Shown piece by piece: positions 6,920-16,300 of a stretch of 64,000 nt of DNA. A program made the position numbers and the translations under genes. The stretch's first letter is position 1. Every line of letters starts with the position of its first letter. The notes under the pieces were generated by a model. That model made no database searches and had not been told where the DNA came from. It saw nothing but the letters and a program-made list of their open reading frames with translations. Source of the stretch: NZQO01 sp964639255 (GTDB taxonomy: Bacteria > Bacteroidota > Bacteroidia > Flavobacteriales > Flavobacteriaceae); NCBI GenBank assembly GCA_964639255.1, contig CAZXDP010000005.1:1-64000 (forward strand), read 5' to 3'.

Positions 6920-9640
6920 CTACAATTTCTTCTTAACGGCCACCTCTTGGAAGGCCTCGATGATATCGCCCTCCCGGATGTCGTTATAGTTCTTGATTTG
7001 CATACCGCAGTCGTACCCTTTCGAAACTTCCTTTACGTCGTCTTTAAAACGCTTCAAGGAGGCCAGCTCACCGGTATAGACCACAACGCCCTCGCGAATT
7101 AGGCGAATGCCTGAGTTGCGGTATATTTTTCCGCTGGTGACCATACATCCTGCAATGGTTCCCACCTTCGAAATCTTGAAGGTTTCGCGTATCTCTGCAT
7201 TTCCGGTGATTTCCTCCTTCATCTCTGGGGAAAGCATGCCTTCCATCGCATCCTTCACGTCGTTGATGGCATCGTAGATGATAGAATAGGTACGGATGTC
7301 GATTTCTTCCTTATCAGCAATTTGACGGGCGTTGCCCATAGGTCGCACGTTAAAGCCAATAATAATGGCATCTGAAGCCGAGGCTAACAGTACATCGCTT
7401 TCGGTAATGGCCCCTACACCCTTGTGGATGATATTCACCTGTATTTCTTCCGTAGATAGTTTTTGGAACGAATCGGTCAAAGCTTCCACAGAACCGTCTA
7501 CGTCTCCTTTCAAGATAATGTTCAATTCCTTGAAGTCGCCCAGGGCGATACGGCGACCTATTTCGTCTAGCGTGATGTGGCGCTGTGTCCGTACCGATTG
7601 CTCTCGTTGCAACTGCGTGCGCTTGTTGGCAATATCCTTGGCCTCGCGCTCATCTTCATATACATTGAACTTGTCGCCCGCTTGAGGAGCGCCGTCCAAT
7701 CCTAAGATCGAAACGGGAGTAGAAGGACCTGCTTCCTGAACATTCTTACCACGTTCGTCTTGCATGGCCTTGATTTTCCCGTGGTGCTGACCCGCCAAAA
7801 CGTAATCTCCAATCTTCAAGGTTCCGCCCTGTACCAAAACGGTCGAGACATACCCCCGACCCTTGTCGAGATAGGCTTCTACCACCGTACCATTGGCGGC
7901 ACGGTTGGGGTTGGCCTTCAGTTCGAGCAGTTCTGCTTCCAGTAGCACTTTTTCAAGCAATTCATTAACACCCTGCCCGGTTTTGGCAGAAATATCGTGC
8001 GATTGAATTTTACCGCCCCAGTCTTCTACCAATAAGTTCATACTGGCGAGCCCTTCCTTGATCTTGTCTGGATTGGCGGTTGGCTTATCTACTTTATTGA
8101 TGGCAAACACAATAGGCACGCCAGCTGCTTGCGCGTGGCTAATGGCCTCTTTGGTTTGCGGCATAATGTCATCATCTGCCGCGATTACGATAATCGCAAG
8201 GTCGGTAACCTGTGCACCCCGTGCCCGCATTGCGGTAAACGCCTCGTGACCTGGTGTATCGAGAAATGCAATTTTTTGACCGCTCTCCAGTTCAACTCCG
8301 TACGCCCCGATGTGCTGAGTAATGCCACCTGATTCGCCGGCGATCACATTTTCTTCCCGAATGTAATCTAACAACGATGTTTTACCGTGGTCTACGTGAC
8401 CCATAACGGTAACAATAGGTGCGCGTGGTTCTAAATCTTCTGCGGCATCTTCTTGGCGTGGTTTCGACTCCTCGATATCGGCAGTGACAAATTCCACTTC
8501 AAAACCAAATTCATCGGCAACGATTGAAAGGGTTTCGGCGTCGAGTCGCTGGTTCATAGTTACCATCATGCCTAACGACATACAGGCAGAGATGACCTTG
8601 GTAACGGGAACGTTCATCATGGTAGCAACTTCGCTTACGGTAACAAATTCGGTTACCTTCAGCAAACTGCTTGCCTGTTCCTGTTGTGCCAGTTCGTCTT
8701 CTGTTTTCTGTCGGTGGCTATCGCGCTTTTCGCGACGGTATTTGGCACCTTTCCCTTTTGAGGATTTCCCTTGAAGTTTTTCGAGGGTTTCCCGTACCTG
8801 CTTTTGTACTTCTTCCTCGCTGGGCTCCTCTTTTGGGGTATTGGCACGGCCCTTTCGGCCCTTATTATTTTTAAAGTTTCCGCCGCCCTTGGTGGTATCT
8901 TTGGTAATACGACGCCTGCGACTGCGCTTGTTCTTGTCGTCGTCCTTTTTATCCTTTTTCTTTTCGGGCTTCTTGAATTTAGAAAGGTCAATCTTTTCGC
9001 CAGTAAAGTTAGGGCCTTCCAATTTCTTATATTGGGTCGCCACGGTTTCCGATTTTTCAGCTGGCGCTTCCTTCTCGGCAGTTTCTTTCTTGGCGGGCTC
9101 CTCCTTTTTGGTTTCGGTGGGCGTAGGTGCGGCTTCCTTGCTTTCCGACGGTTTTTCAACCTGCTCCGCAGGCTCGGACTTTTCTTCGGCCTTTGAGGCC
9201 TCTGCTACGGGTTTTTCCTCTTGGGCCGTTTCGGTTTCAGGTTCTGGAGTGGGAGCCTCGGCAGGCTTCTCCTCTTTTTTCTTGCCAGCGGCATCGAGGT
9301 CTATTTTACCTACCTGCTTAGGACCGCTCAATTTGGCTTCGGCCTTGATAACTTTTGAGGCTTCCTTGCGCTCTTTCTCCTCCAATTCGCGCTCGCGGGC
9401 CAAGCGAAGCTCTTCTTTCTCCTTTCGCTTCTCCTCACCCACTTCCTTAGACTCGATTTTCTTGCTCTTATCGGTTTGAAATTCGTCAAAAAGCACTTGG
9501 TACTCCTCATCTGATATCTTGGTAGTGGGACGTGCGTCCACCTCGTACCCCTTGGAACTTAGGTGTTCCACGGCACGGTCCAGCGAGATGTTGAATTCGC
9601 GCAGTACTTTGTTGAGCCTCATTGTTTTTACTTCAGCCAT
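6920..9640 (-). CDS. infB: Translation initiation factor IF-2
   Basis: 906 residues. This GTPase brings formyl-Met-tRNA to the 30S subunit and promotes subunit joining. The N-terminal IF2N-like motif starts MRLNKVLREFNISLDRAVEHL-like at residue 7. A long low-complexity Lys/Glu/Pro/Ala-rich linker covers about 60-320. A second IF2N domain follows near 330-390. The G domain begins near 405 with G1 GHVDHGKT at about 412-419, G3 DTPGHEAF and G4 NKVD near 513, followed by domains II, III and the C-terminal tRNA-binding domain. The linker explains the long antisense open frames seen on the plus strand here. It is the last gene of rimP-nusA-infB, 55 nt after nusA, and is closed by a strong terminator. 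Confidence 0.97.
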   Translation of the reverse strand: MAEVKTMRLNKVLREFNISLDRAVEHLSSKGYEVDARPTTKISDEEYQVLFDEFQTDKSKKIESKEVGEEKRKEKEELRLARERELEEKERKEASKVIKAEAKLSGPKQVGKIDLDAAGKKKEEKPAEAPTPEPETETAQEEKPVAEASKAEEKSEPAEQVEKPSESKEAAPTPTETKKEEPAKKETAEKEAPAEKSETVATQYKKLEGPNFTGEKIDLSKFKKPEKKKDKKDDDKNKRSRRRRITKDTTKGGGNFKNNKGRKGRANTPKEEPSEEEVQKQVRETLEKLQGKSSKGKGAKYRREKRDSHRQKTEDELAQQEQASSLLKVTEFVTVSEVATMMNVPVTKVISACMSLGMMVTMNQRLDAETLSIVADEFGFEVEFVTADIEESKPRQEDAAEDLEPRAPIVTVMGHVDHGKTSLLDYIREENVIAGESGGITQHIGAYGVELESGQKIAFLDTPGHEAFTAMRARGAQVTDLAIIVIAADDDIMPQTKEAISHAQAAGVPIVFAINKVDKPTANPDKIKEGLASMNLLVEDWGGKIQSHDISAKTGQGVNELLEKVLLEAELLELKANPNRAANGTVVEAYLDKGRGYVSTVLVQGGTLKIGDYVLAGQHHGKIKAMQDERGKNVQEAGPSTPVSILGLDGAPQAGDKFNVYEDEREAKDIANKRTQLQREQSVRTQRHITLDEIGRRIALGDFKELNIILKGDVDGSVEALTDSFQKLSTEEIQVNIIHKGVGAITESDVLLASASDAIIIGFNVRPMGNARQIADKEEIDIRTYSIIYDAINDVKDAMEGMLSPEMKEEITGNAEIRETFKISKVGTIAGCMVTSGKIYRNSGIRLIREGVVVYTGELASLKRFKDDVKEVSKGYDCGMQIKNYNDIREGDIIEAFQEVAVKKKL

Positions 9641-9695
9641 ATAAATGCTATCCTGTTATTCTTTTAATTATGCGTAAAAGTAGTTAAACTTTTTA

Positions 9696-10928
9696 CTACT
9701 CTTCAAATTCTTCTCTCAATATACTAATTACCTCCCGTATGGTCTCTTCCTCCAAATCGGTTCGTTTCACCAAGTCGGCTACATCATATTCCAGTACGCT
9801 CTTGGCGGTATCGAGGCCTATTTTTTGGAATTCTGCAATGATCCATTCTTCTATTTCATCAGAGAATTCTTTCAATTCCACATCTTCTTCGGCACCTTCG
9901 CGCAGTACGTCTATCTCGTAGCCCGTAAGCTGGCCCGCCAAGCGAATGTTGTGTCCGCCACGGCCAATGGCCTTAGAAACTTCCTCGGGACGCAACAACA
10001 CCTCGGCACGCTTGGTTTCTTCGTTTATTTTTATGGTGGTAACCTTTGCCGGGCTTAGTGCACGGGTTATAAATAGCTGCAGGTTATTGGTATAGTTGAT
10101 TACGTCTATATTTTCATTGCCCAATTCGCGCACGATACCGTGAATACGGCTTCCTTTCATACCTACGCAGGCCCCTACCGGGTCGATGCGGTCATCGTAA
10201 GAATCTACCGCAACCTTGGCCTTTTCCCCAGGAATGCGAACCACTTTCTTCACGGTAATTAGCCCGTCGAACACCTCTGGAATTTCCTGCTCGAACAACT
10301 TTTCCAAAAACAGTGGGGAGGCTCGCGACATGATAATGGTGGGCTTGTTGCCCTTAAGCTCTACGCTTTCTATGATACCGCGAACATTATCTCCTTTCCG
10401 GAAGAAATCGGACGGAATTTGCTTGTCTTTCGGCAGAATAATCTCATTGCCCTCATCATCGAGCAAAATAACGGCACGGTGGCGAATATGGTGCACCTCT
10501 GCGGTATAGATATCGCCTTCAAGCTCTTTAAACTGCTTGTAGATGTTTGTATTGTCGTGCTCGTGAATCTTGGATATCAAGTTTTGGCGCAGTGCTAAGA
10601 TAGAACGGCGGCCCAAATCGATCAATTTCACCTCTTCTGAAACATCTTCACCAATTTCAAAATCGGGCTCGATTTTACGAGCCGCGCTAAGCGAAATCTC
10701 CTCGTTCTCATCCTCCACCTCACCATCGGCTACTACCACACGGTTTCTCCAAATTTCCAAGTCTCCTTTATCTGGATTGATGATAATATCGAAATTATCG
10801 TCGCTGCCATATTTTTTCTTCAGGGCATTTCTGAAAACATCTTCCAGTATCGCCATCAGCGTTACTCTGTCAATGAGCTTGTCATCCTTAAATTCTGAAA
10901 AAGAATCAATTAACGCTAAGTTTTCCAT
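9696..10928 (-). CDS. nusA: Transcription termination/antitermination factor NusA
   Basis: 410 residues. Binds RNA polymerase and RNA to control pausing, termination and antitermination. The N-terminal polymerase-binding domain covers about 1-130, with the ARKIEPDFEIGEDV region. It is followed by an S1 domain (about 135-200), a KH1 domain containing IDPVGACVGMKGSRIHGIVREL, split here as GACVGMKGSRI, and a KH2 domain with AIGRGGHNIRLAGQLTGYEID (core GRGGHNIRLA). A short acidic tail follows. The E. coli C-terminal acidic repeats are lacking, as in most non-proteobacteria. The gap to rimP is 12 nt and to infB 55 nt, so it is the middle gene of a conserved operon. Confidence 0.96.
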   Translation of the reverse strand: MENLALIDSFSEFKDDKLIDRVTLMAILEDVFRNALKKKYGSDDNFDIIINPDKGDLEIWRNRVVVADGEVEDENEEISLSAARKIEPDFEIGEDVSEEVKLIDLGRRSILALRQNLISKIHEHDNTNIYKQFKELEGDIYTAEVHHIRHRAVILLDDEGNEIILPKDKQIPSDFFRKGDNVRGIIESVELKGNKPTIIMSRASPLFLEKLFEQEIPEVFDGLITVKKVVRIPGEKAKVAVDSYDDRIDPVGACVGMKGSRIHGIVRELGNENIDVINYTNNLQLFITRALSPAKVTTIKINEETKRAEVLLRPEEVSKAIGRGGHNIRLAGQLTGYEIDVLREGAEEDVELKEFSDEIEEWIIAEFQKIGLDTAKSVLEYDVADLVKRTDLEEETIREVISILREEFEE

Positions 10929-10940
10929 ATCATCAATTAA

Positions 10941-11402
10941 TTAAAATGTTATCATCACTTTTGCTTCGGCTATATCGCCAAAGGGCAACACGGCCTCTTT
11001 TTGAACGGTATGCTTTCCCTTGCCCACCGGCTTCGGCTCTCGAGCCTTCCATTGAAGCGTAACGGCTTCATCGGTCACCTTGGCCACCGTGCCCTCTATA
11101 GTCTTACCTTCCTGGGTTCGCACCTTAAGGGTACGGCCCATGTTCTTTCGGTATTGGCGCGTGAGCTGTAACGGCTCTGAAACCCCTGCGGACATCACCT
11201 CGAGCGAAAAATCTACTTCGTCGCGATCTAGGTTGTGCTCAATCTCCCTGCTTACGTTCATACAATCTTCTACGGTAACACCGTTGTCCCCATCGATTAC
11301 CACCCGAATGTGGTTGGCATCGCTCACGTTAAGATCCAACAAAAACAAGGAGGGGTTGTTTTCCAACGCCTGTTGTACTAGTTGTTCTACTTTCTCGCGC
11401 AT
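10941..11402 (-). CDS. rimP: Ribosome maturation factor RimP
   Basis: 153 residues, normal for RimP, which assists 30S subunit maturation. Typical elements are the N-terminal half with VRVVIDGDNGVTVEDC (core IDGDNGVTVEDC), SREIEHNLD, the SLEVMSAGVSEPL turn, and a C-terminal Sm-like domain with FGDIAEAKVMI. First gene of the rimP-nusA-infB operon. The ATG at 11402 is preceded by a leader of about 60 nt that contains a terminator-like hairpin. The likely promoter element is at 11468-11475. Confidence 0.94.
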   Translation of the reverse strand: MREKVEQLVQQALENNPSLFLLDLNVSDANHIRVVIDGDNGVTVEDCMNVSREIEHNLDRDEVDFSLEVMSAGVSEPLQLTRQYRKNMGRTLKVRTQEGKTIEGTVAKVTDEAVTLQWKAREPKPVGKGKHTVQKEAVLPFGDIAEAKVMITF

Positions 11403-11416
11403 AAAATTTTTTCTAT

Positions 11417-11442
11417 AAAAAGAGGGGACTTTTCGTCCCCTC
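11417..11442 (-). promoter_or_regulatory. Terminator-like hairpin in the rimP-nusA-infB leader
   Basis: The arms 11422-11429 (GAGGGGAC) and 11435-11442 (GTCCCCTC) form a perfect 8-bp GC-rich stem with a 5-nt loop. On the minus strand the stem is followed by five Ts and then, 15 nt later, by the rimP ATG. The promoter lies on the far side, so this is inside the operon leader. It could be an attenuator, possibly answering to NusA level. An alternative is that it ends transcription entering from a region further right, but the genes there run the other way. Confidence 0.6.
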
Positions 11443-11467
11443 GGCTAGTTGCTTGAGTAATTTGGTG

Positions 11468-11475
11468 CAAATATA
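11468..11475 (-). promoter_or_regulatory. Bacteroidota-type -7 element for the rimP operon
   Basis: Minus-strand TATATTTG matches TAnnTTTG. The predicted start is near 11460, giving a leader of roughly 58 nt before rimP. No good TTG box. Confidence 0.5.
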
Positions 11476-11566
11476 GTACATTTTTTAGTATTAAAAAAAC
11501 CGAACTGGCGCGATTTATTTTCGTATCTTAATGGTACTAAATAACTTCCTTAATCCGTTGCATCGC

Positions 11567-12388
11567 ATGAAACGAATTTTAGTCCCAACCGATTTTTCCG
11601 TACAGGCTGAAAACGCCCTTAAAGTCGCTGCCCAACTAGCCTCAAAGCACGATTGCGCCCTTTATCTACTGCATTCGGTTGAAATGCCCCTGCACCTGGC
11701 CACCTCGGGCAACGCTGGTAGCTTGCCACAGTCGATCTATTTTATAAAATTGGCCGAACAACATTTTGCCGAATTGCTAGAAAAGCCTTACCTGCAGGAC
11801 ATAGAAATTCACGAAGCCATTGGCAATGATGAAATCTACGAGGACATTAAAAAGGCCGTAGCCTCCAACGACATCGACTTGGTTATCATGGGCTCCCACG
11901 GGGCGAGCGGATTTAAGGAAATGTTCGTGGGCAGCAATGCGGAAAAAGTGGTGCGCACTTCACAGATACCCGTGCTGGTCATAAAAAACGACCGACCAAA
12001 TTTTCAGGTAAAAGATTTTGTGTTTGCCAGTGATTGTACAGACGAATGCAAAGCGCCATTCAAAAAGGCGTATGAATTTGCGAACACGCTCGGGGCCAAA
12101 ACACATTTGCTTTACATAAACACCCCGGCAGGATTCAAGACCAGCCATCAGGCATACAAAATGATGGAACGCTTTATAGATGGGATGGACTTAAAGAATA
12201 TATCGCTACACGTGTACAATGATAGCAGTGTGGAAAAAGGCATCCTGTCTTTTGCAAGGGAAAACCACTCCGATTTGGTCGGGCTAAGTACCCACGGCCG
12301 CAAAGGACTATCACATTTTTTCAATGGTAGTATTAGTGAAGATTTGGTGAACCACGCCAATATGCCGGTAATCACCTTTAAAATCTAA
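11567..12388 (+). CDS. Tandem universal stress protein (UspA family)
   Basis: 273 residues counted from the ATG at 11567. An upstream in-frame ATG at 11531 would add 12 poorly characteristic residues, and MKRILVPTDFS is the canonical Usp start. Two Usp domains are present. The first (about 1-150) has ILVPTDFS and the nucleotide-loop region LVIMGSHGASGFKEMFVGSNAEKVVR (core GSHGASG...GSNAEKVV, a G-2x-G-9x-G(S/N)-like pattern). The second (about 155-273) ends with LVGLSTHGRKGLSHFFNGSISEDLV-like residues (core STHGRKG and GSISEDLV). It probably binds ATP and acts in stress tolerance; the target is unknown. It is divergent from rimP and immediately followed by a lipoprotein gene, 1 nt away. Confidence 0.9.
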   Translation: MKRILVPTDFSVQAENALKVAAQLASKHDCALYLLHSVEMPLHLATSGNAGSLPQSIYFIKLAEQHFAELLEKPYLQDIEIHEAIGNDEIYEDIKKAVASNDIDLVIMGSHGASGFKEMFVGSNAEKVVRTSQIPVLVIKNDRPNFQVKDFVFASDCTDECKAPFKKAYEFANTLGAKTHLLYINTPAGFKTSHQAYKMMERFIDGMDLKNISLHVYNDSSVEKGILSFARENHSDLVGLSTHGRKGLSHFFNGSISEDLVNHANMPVITFKI

Positions 12389-12389
12389 T

Positions 12390-12986
12390 ATGCGGCAATG
12401 GTTCCTATTTCTTTTGGTCGTTTGCTGTGCCTGTGGCAGTCCTAACGGCAAAACCGACAAAACTGTTATTGGGCCTACCGTTGCAGATCCCATTCCAGCG
12501 CGAACACCTGCCTTGGAAAAGCCACCTACCGCCGTAACGGGGGCATTTACTCCTAACAGAGCTCCATTCTACGCGTACATAAAAAACATCGATACGAGCA
12601 CATCCAGTACTATTATAGGCTTTGAAGATGAAGTGTATCCTCAAATCTCGGTTCCAAAAACTGTTGGGGGTTCTTTACATATCTTGATGCTATCCGGCTA
12701 CGATCGCGAGGTGCTTTTGCTACGGGCCCATCTTAAGGACAAGAATTTTTACAAGTATTTTCCCTTCGTGCTTAAGGAAAATCGTTGGATTGCATTGACG
12801 AATGGTTTCGCAGTTCATAAGAGCAATAGGCCAGATACCATTGCGCACATTTTGAAAAACAATCCGGAAGTTCCCGATGAAGTGATTCGCTATTACTCGG
12901 TTTTCGATCTTGATGCTACCTCTGAAACAGGCTTTACTTGGCGGCTTTTATCCGAAAGTATTCCAATCAACAAGGACCAAAATTAA
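12390..12986 (+). CDS. Hypothetical lipoprotein
   Basis: 198 residues, not recognised. The N-terminus MRQWFLFLLVVCCACGSPNG is a short lipoprotein signal peptide; Cys15, followed by Gly-Ser, is the most likely lipidation site, although Cys12 and Cys13 are also present. A Pro/Thr-rich linker follows and then a mixed alpha/beta domain without cysteines, rich in aromatic residues (for example FYKYFPFVLKENRWIAL). It begins 1 nt after the universal stress gene, so the two are probably co-transcribed. Likely anchored in the inner or outer membrane facing the periplasm. No function can be assigned. Confidence 0.75.
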   Translation: MRQWFLFLLVVCCACGSPNGKTDKTVIGPTVADPIPARTPALEKPPTAVTGAFTPNRAPFYAYIKNIDTSTSSTIIGFEDEVYPQISVPKTVGGSLHILMLSGYDREVLLLRAHLKDKNFYKYFPFVLKENRWIALTNGFAVHKSNRPDTIAHILKNNPEVPDEVIRYYSVFDLDATSETGFTWRLLSESIPINKDQN

Positions 12987-13065
12987 TCTTCTAAATTGAG
13001 AGGGAATATAAAGGCGAAATTTTCAAGCGCTTGTTTGAAATTGAATATCCCCTTTCCTTTCAGAA

Positions 13066-13096
13066 TAAAAAAATCCTGCACGACCATGCAGGATTT
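13066..13096 (-). terminator. Intrinsic terminator of tRNA-Gln
   Basis: A 10-bp stem AAATCCTGCA (13071-13080) pairs with 13087-13096 across a 6-nt loop, followed on the minus strand by Ts. It lies 10 nt after the 3' end of tRNA-Gln. The remaining spacer between 12987 and 13065 shows nothing else. Confidence 0.85.
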
Positions 13097-13105
13097 AAAT
13101 TGTTG

Positions 13106-13178
13106 TTGGCCCACTAGGGCTCGAACCTAGACTCTTCTGAACCAAAATCAGACGTGTTGCCAGTTACACCATGGGCCA
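13106..13178 (-). tRNA. tRNA-Gln (anticodon UUG)
   Basis: A 73-nt cloverleaf on the minus strand. The acceptor arms are TGGCCCA and TGGGCCA, the anticodon stem is TCTGA/TCAGA around a loop reading TTTTGGT (anticodon TTG), and the T arm is CTAGG-TTCGAGC-CCTAG. The discriminator base is A; CCA is not encoded. It is flanked by its own promoter and terminator, so it is a single-gene unit. Confidence 0.96.
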
Positions 13179-13195
13179 ATACCATAATGCGGGTG

Positions 13196-13225
13196 CAAAT
13201 TTAATACAAAGTTTGGCTTGCACAA
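13196..13225 (-). promoter_or_regulatory. Complete Bacteroidota-type promoter for tRNA-Gln
   Basis: On the minus strand a TTG (13223-13225), a 19-nt spacer and TAAATTTG (13196-13203) match the TTG-N19-TAnnTTTG consensus. The tRNA 5' end lies 18 nt downstream. Confidence 0.8.
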
Positions 13226-13355
13226 ACAAATTTCCGAAAAAATGCTTGCAAACCTTTTTTTGAAATATCTACAGCCAAATGGCGTTAAGACTATTTATGG
13301 CAGCCAGCTAGATATTTATTAGTAAATTCGCCACATCAAATTTACGTAAGCGCAT

Positions 13356-16300
13356 ATGGGTTCTTTCAACTACAACGCATGGAACAACATTTTGGGATGG
13401 ACGGTTTTTGCCATCGCACTTCTTACCTACTGGCTCACCGTAGAGCCAACAGCCAGTTTTTGGGATGCTGGCGAATACATAACTACCGCTAGCAACCTTG
13501 AAGTAGGCCACCCTCCAGGGGCTCCTTTGTACCAGCTGCTTGGTGCGTTCTTCTCGATATTTGCCATGGAGGCTACCAACATAGCACTTACCATTAACCT
13601 CATGTCGGTGTTTGCAAGTGCCTTTACCATTCTTTTTATGTTCTGGTCGCTTACTATTCTTATTCAGAAGGTGGTTGAGATACAGGAAGCAATCACCAAG
13701 AATATCCAAATTGCCATCTTGGGAAGTGCGGCCGTTGGCTCGCTCGCCTTCGCATTTACCGATAGCTTTTGGTTTAATGCGGTAGAAGCAGAGGTATATG
13801 CCATGGCCAATTTCCTGTTGGCGATTTTATTCTATGCCGCCCTTCGGTGGGAGCGTGAGATGAACACCCCGCGGGGCGACCGCTGGGTGATTTTAATCTC
13901 CTTCATTATCGGGTTATCGTTTGGGGTGCATTTTATGGCGCTGCTAACGATTCCCGCCATTGGATTTTTGTATTTTTTCAAGAACTACCAGAAGATTACC
14001 GTTAAAAACTTTATCGTGGCCCTCATCGTTACCGTGGCCGTGCTATTGTTTATCTTCAAACTACTCCTGCCTATGACGATGAAGTTCTTCAGCGCTTCAG
14101 AAATTTTCTTTGTCAATACAGTGGGCCTTCCGTTCAATTCAGGTACAATCATTGCGGCGCTGCTGTTCATTGCACTATTCTATTTTGGGCTAAAGCGTAC
14201 CCGTAAAAAAAACTATGTGCAGCTCAATACGTTATTGTTGTGCATATTGTTCATATTCATTGGATTTTCAAGCTGGCTTATGCTGCCAGTACGTGCCAAT
14301 GCTGGGACCGTAATCAACGAGAACAACCCCAACAATGCCCGCGAACTGTTAGCCTATTACAACCGTGAGCAGTATCCAGAAACGCATCTTTTCTACGGAC
14401 CTCAATTCACAGAGGTTTATGCGGGCATCGACGACGACAATCCTTATAAGGATGAAAAACCAAAGTATGAAAAGGACGAGGAAAAAGGGAAATACGTAAT
14501 TGTCAATAATTTTAAAAATGCAGCTCCCAACTACGATGATGACCATAAAGTCGCATTTCCTAGAATGTGGAGTTTAGAGCATGCGGCAAATTACCTGAAC
14601 TACACCAATGGCCTGGAATTTTCCATAAAGCCCGACTACACCGGCGAGCCTCGATTGGTAGAAGAGGTTTCGCGCTTTAGGGAAGCTTACAACAAAGGAG
14701 TGGTAGAAGCAGACGATTACCACGCCTTCCTAAAAGATTTTGGCCCCTTTTTAGACGTACAGCCGCCAACATTTTGGCAGAATATGCAATTTATGTTCCA
14801 GCACCAATTTGGGTATATGTACTGGCGCTATTTTATGTGGAATTTTGCCGGAAGACAGGACGATGTACAGGGTCAAGGAGACGATTTGCACGGCAATTGG
14901 CTAAGCGGTATCGACTTTATCGATGCGATTAGACTAGGATCGCAAGAAAACCTTCCTTCCGATGTGGCCTCCAACAAAGCTCGAAACACCTACTACTTCC
15001 TGCCGCTTATCTTAGGTATAATGGGCATAGTGTTTCAAGCGAAGAAAGATCCTAAGAATTTTTGGGTCCTGCTGGTGTTTTTTCTCTTTACCGGTTTGGC
15101 CCTCAAGATCTATCTTAACGAACGACCATTCGAACCACGCGAAAGGGACTATGCCCTAGTAGGTTCCTTTTATGTATTTGCCATGTGGATAGGATTTGGC
15201 GTTTATGCCCTCTACGATATGGCGCGGGAATACATTACCCCAAAGGTTGCCCTACCCCTTGTTTTAGGCGTTACTACCTTGGCTGCTCCCGTATTGTTGG
15301 CTACCCAAAACTGGGACGACCACGATCGTTCCAACCGGTATACCGCCCAGTCCATGGCCAAAATGTACTTAGACTCAGTCGATGAAAATGCCATCCTCTT
15401 CACCATTGGTGATAACGACACCTTTGCCCTTTGGTATGCACAAGGCATCGAAGGGTACCGCCAAGATGTTCGAATTATCAATACCAGTCTATTCGCCACC
15501 GATTGGTACATAGATGATATGAAGAAAAAGGCCTACACAAGCGACCCCATCCCTTCGCAGTTAACACACGATAAATATTCCTACGGAACCCGCGATTACG
15601 TGATCTACCAAAAAACCACGAAAGATACGGTAGACATAAAAACTTGGATGAATTTTGTAGCAGACGATAGTCCGGCTACCAAGGTGGAGATGCAAAGCGG
15701 ACAGAAAATCAACATCTTCCCCTCAAAGGTTATCAGCATTCCTGTCGATAAGGAAGCTGTGCTGCGCAACGGGATTGTGGCAGCCGAAGATGCAGACAAA
15801 ATCGTCGACAGCGTGTACATAAACCTTAAAAGCGATATTGTCTATAAAAACAAACTTTTAATGCTCGATATCATTGCGAACAACAATTGGGAGCGACCTA
15901 TATACTTCAGCGGCGGCAGTTTTGAGGACGAGGCGTATTTGCATATGAAAGATTATCTCCAGCTCGATGGGGTCGTGTACAAATTGGTGCCCATTAAAAC
16001 CCCGCTAGACAAGCGCAACCCCTTTGATATGGGTCGTATCGATACCGAAAAAATGTACGATATTGTGATGAAATGGGATTGGGGCAACAGCGGAAGCCCA
16101 GACATCTATCACGATACCGAAACCCGTAGAAACGGTATTACCTACCGAAGCAACCTAGCGCGTTTGGCCGAGGCCCTATTAAACGAAGGCAAGAAGGAAA
16201 AGGCAGAAAATGTACTCGATTTGGCCATGGAGAAGATGCCCGTGAAGTATTTTGAATACTATTCGCTCCTAGAACCCTACGTTTTAGGCTTTTACGAAGT

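Noticed and set aside
8841..9479. Plus-strand open frame of 212 codons inside infB
   Set aside because: It lies opposite the Lys/Glu/Pro-rich linker of IF-2, where repeated codon types keep the complementary frame open. The product is Ser/Phe-rich without any domain.
13308..13709. Minus-strand open frame of 133 codons at the start of the DUF2723 gene
   Set aside because: Fully opposite the conserved N-terminal part of a well-supported gene.
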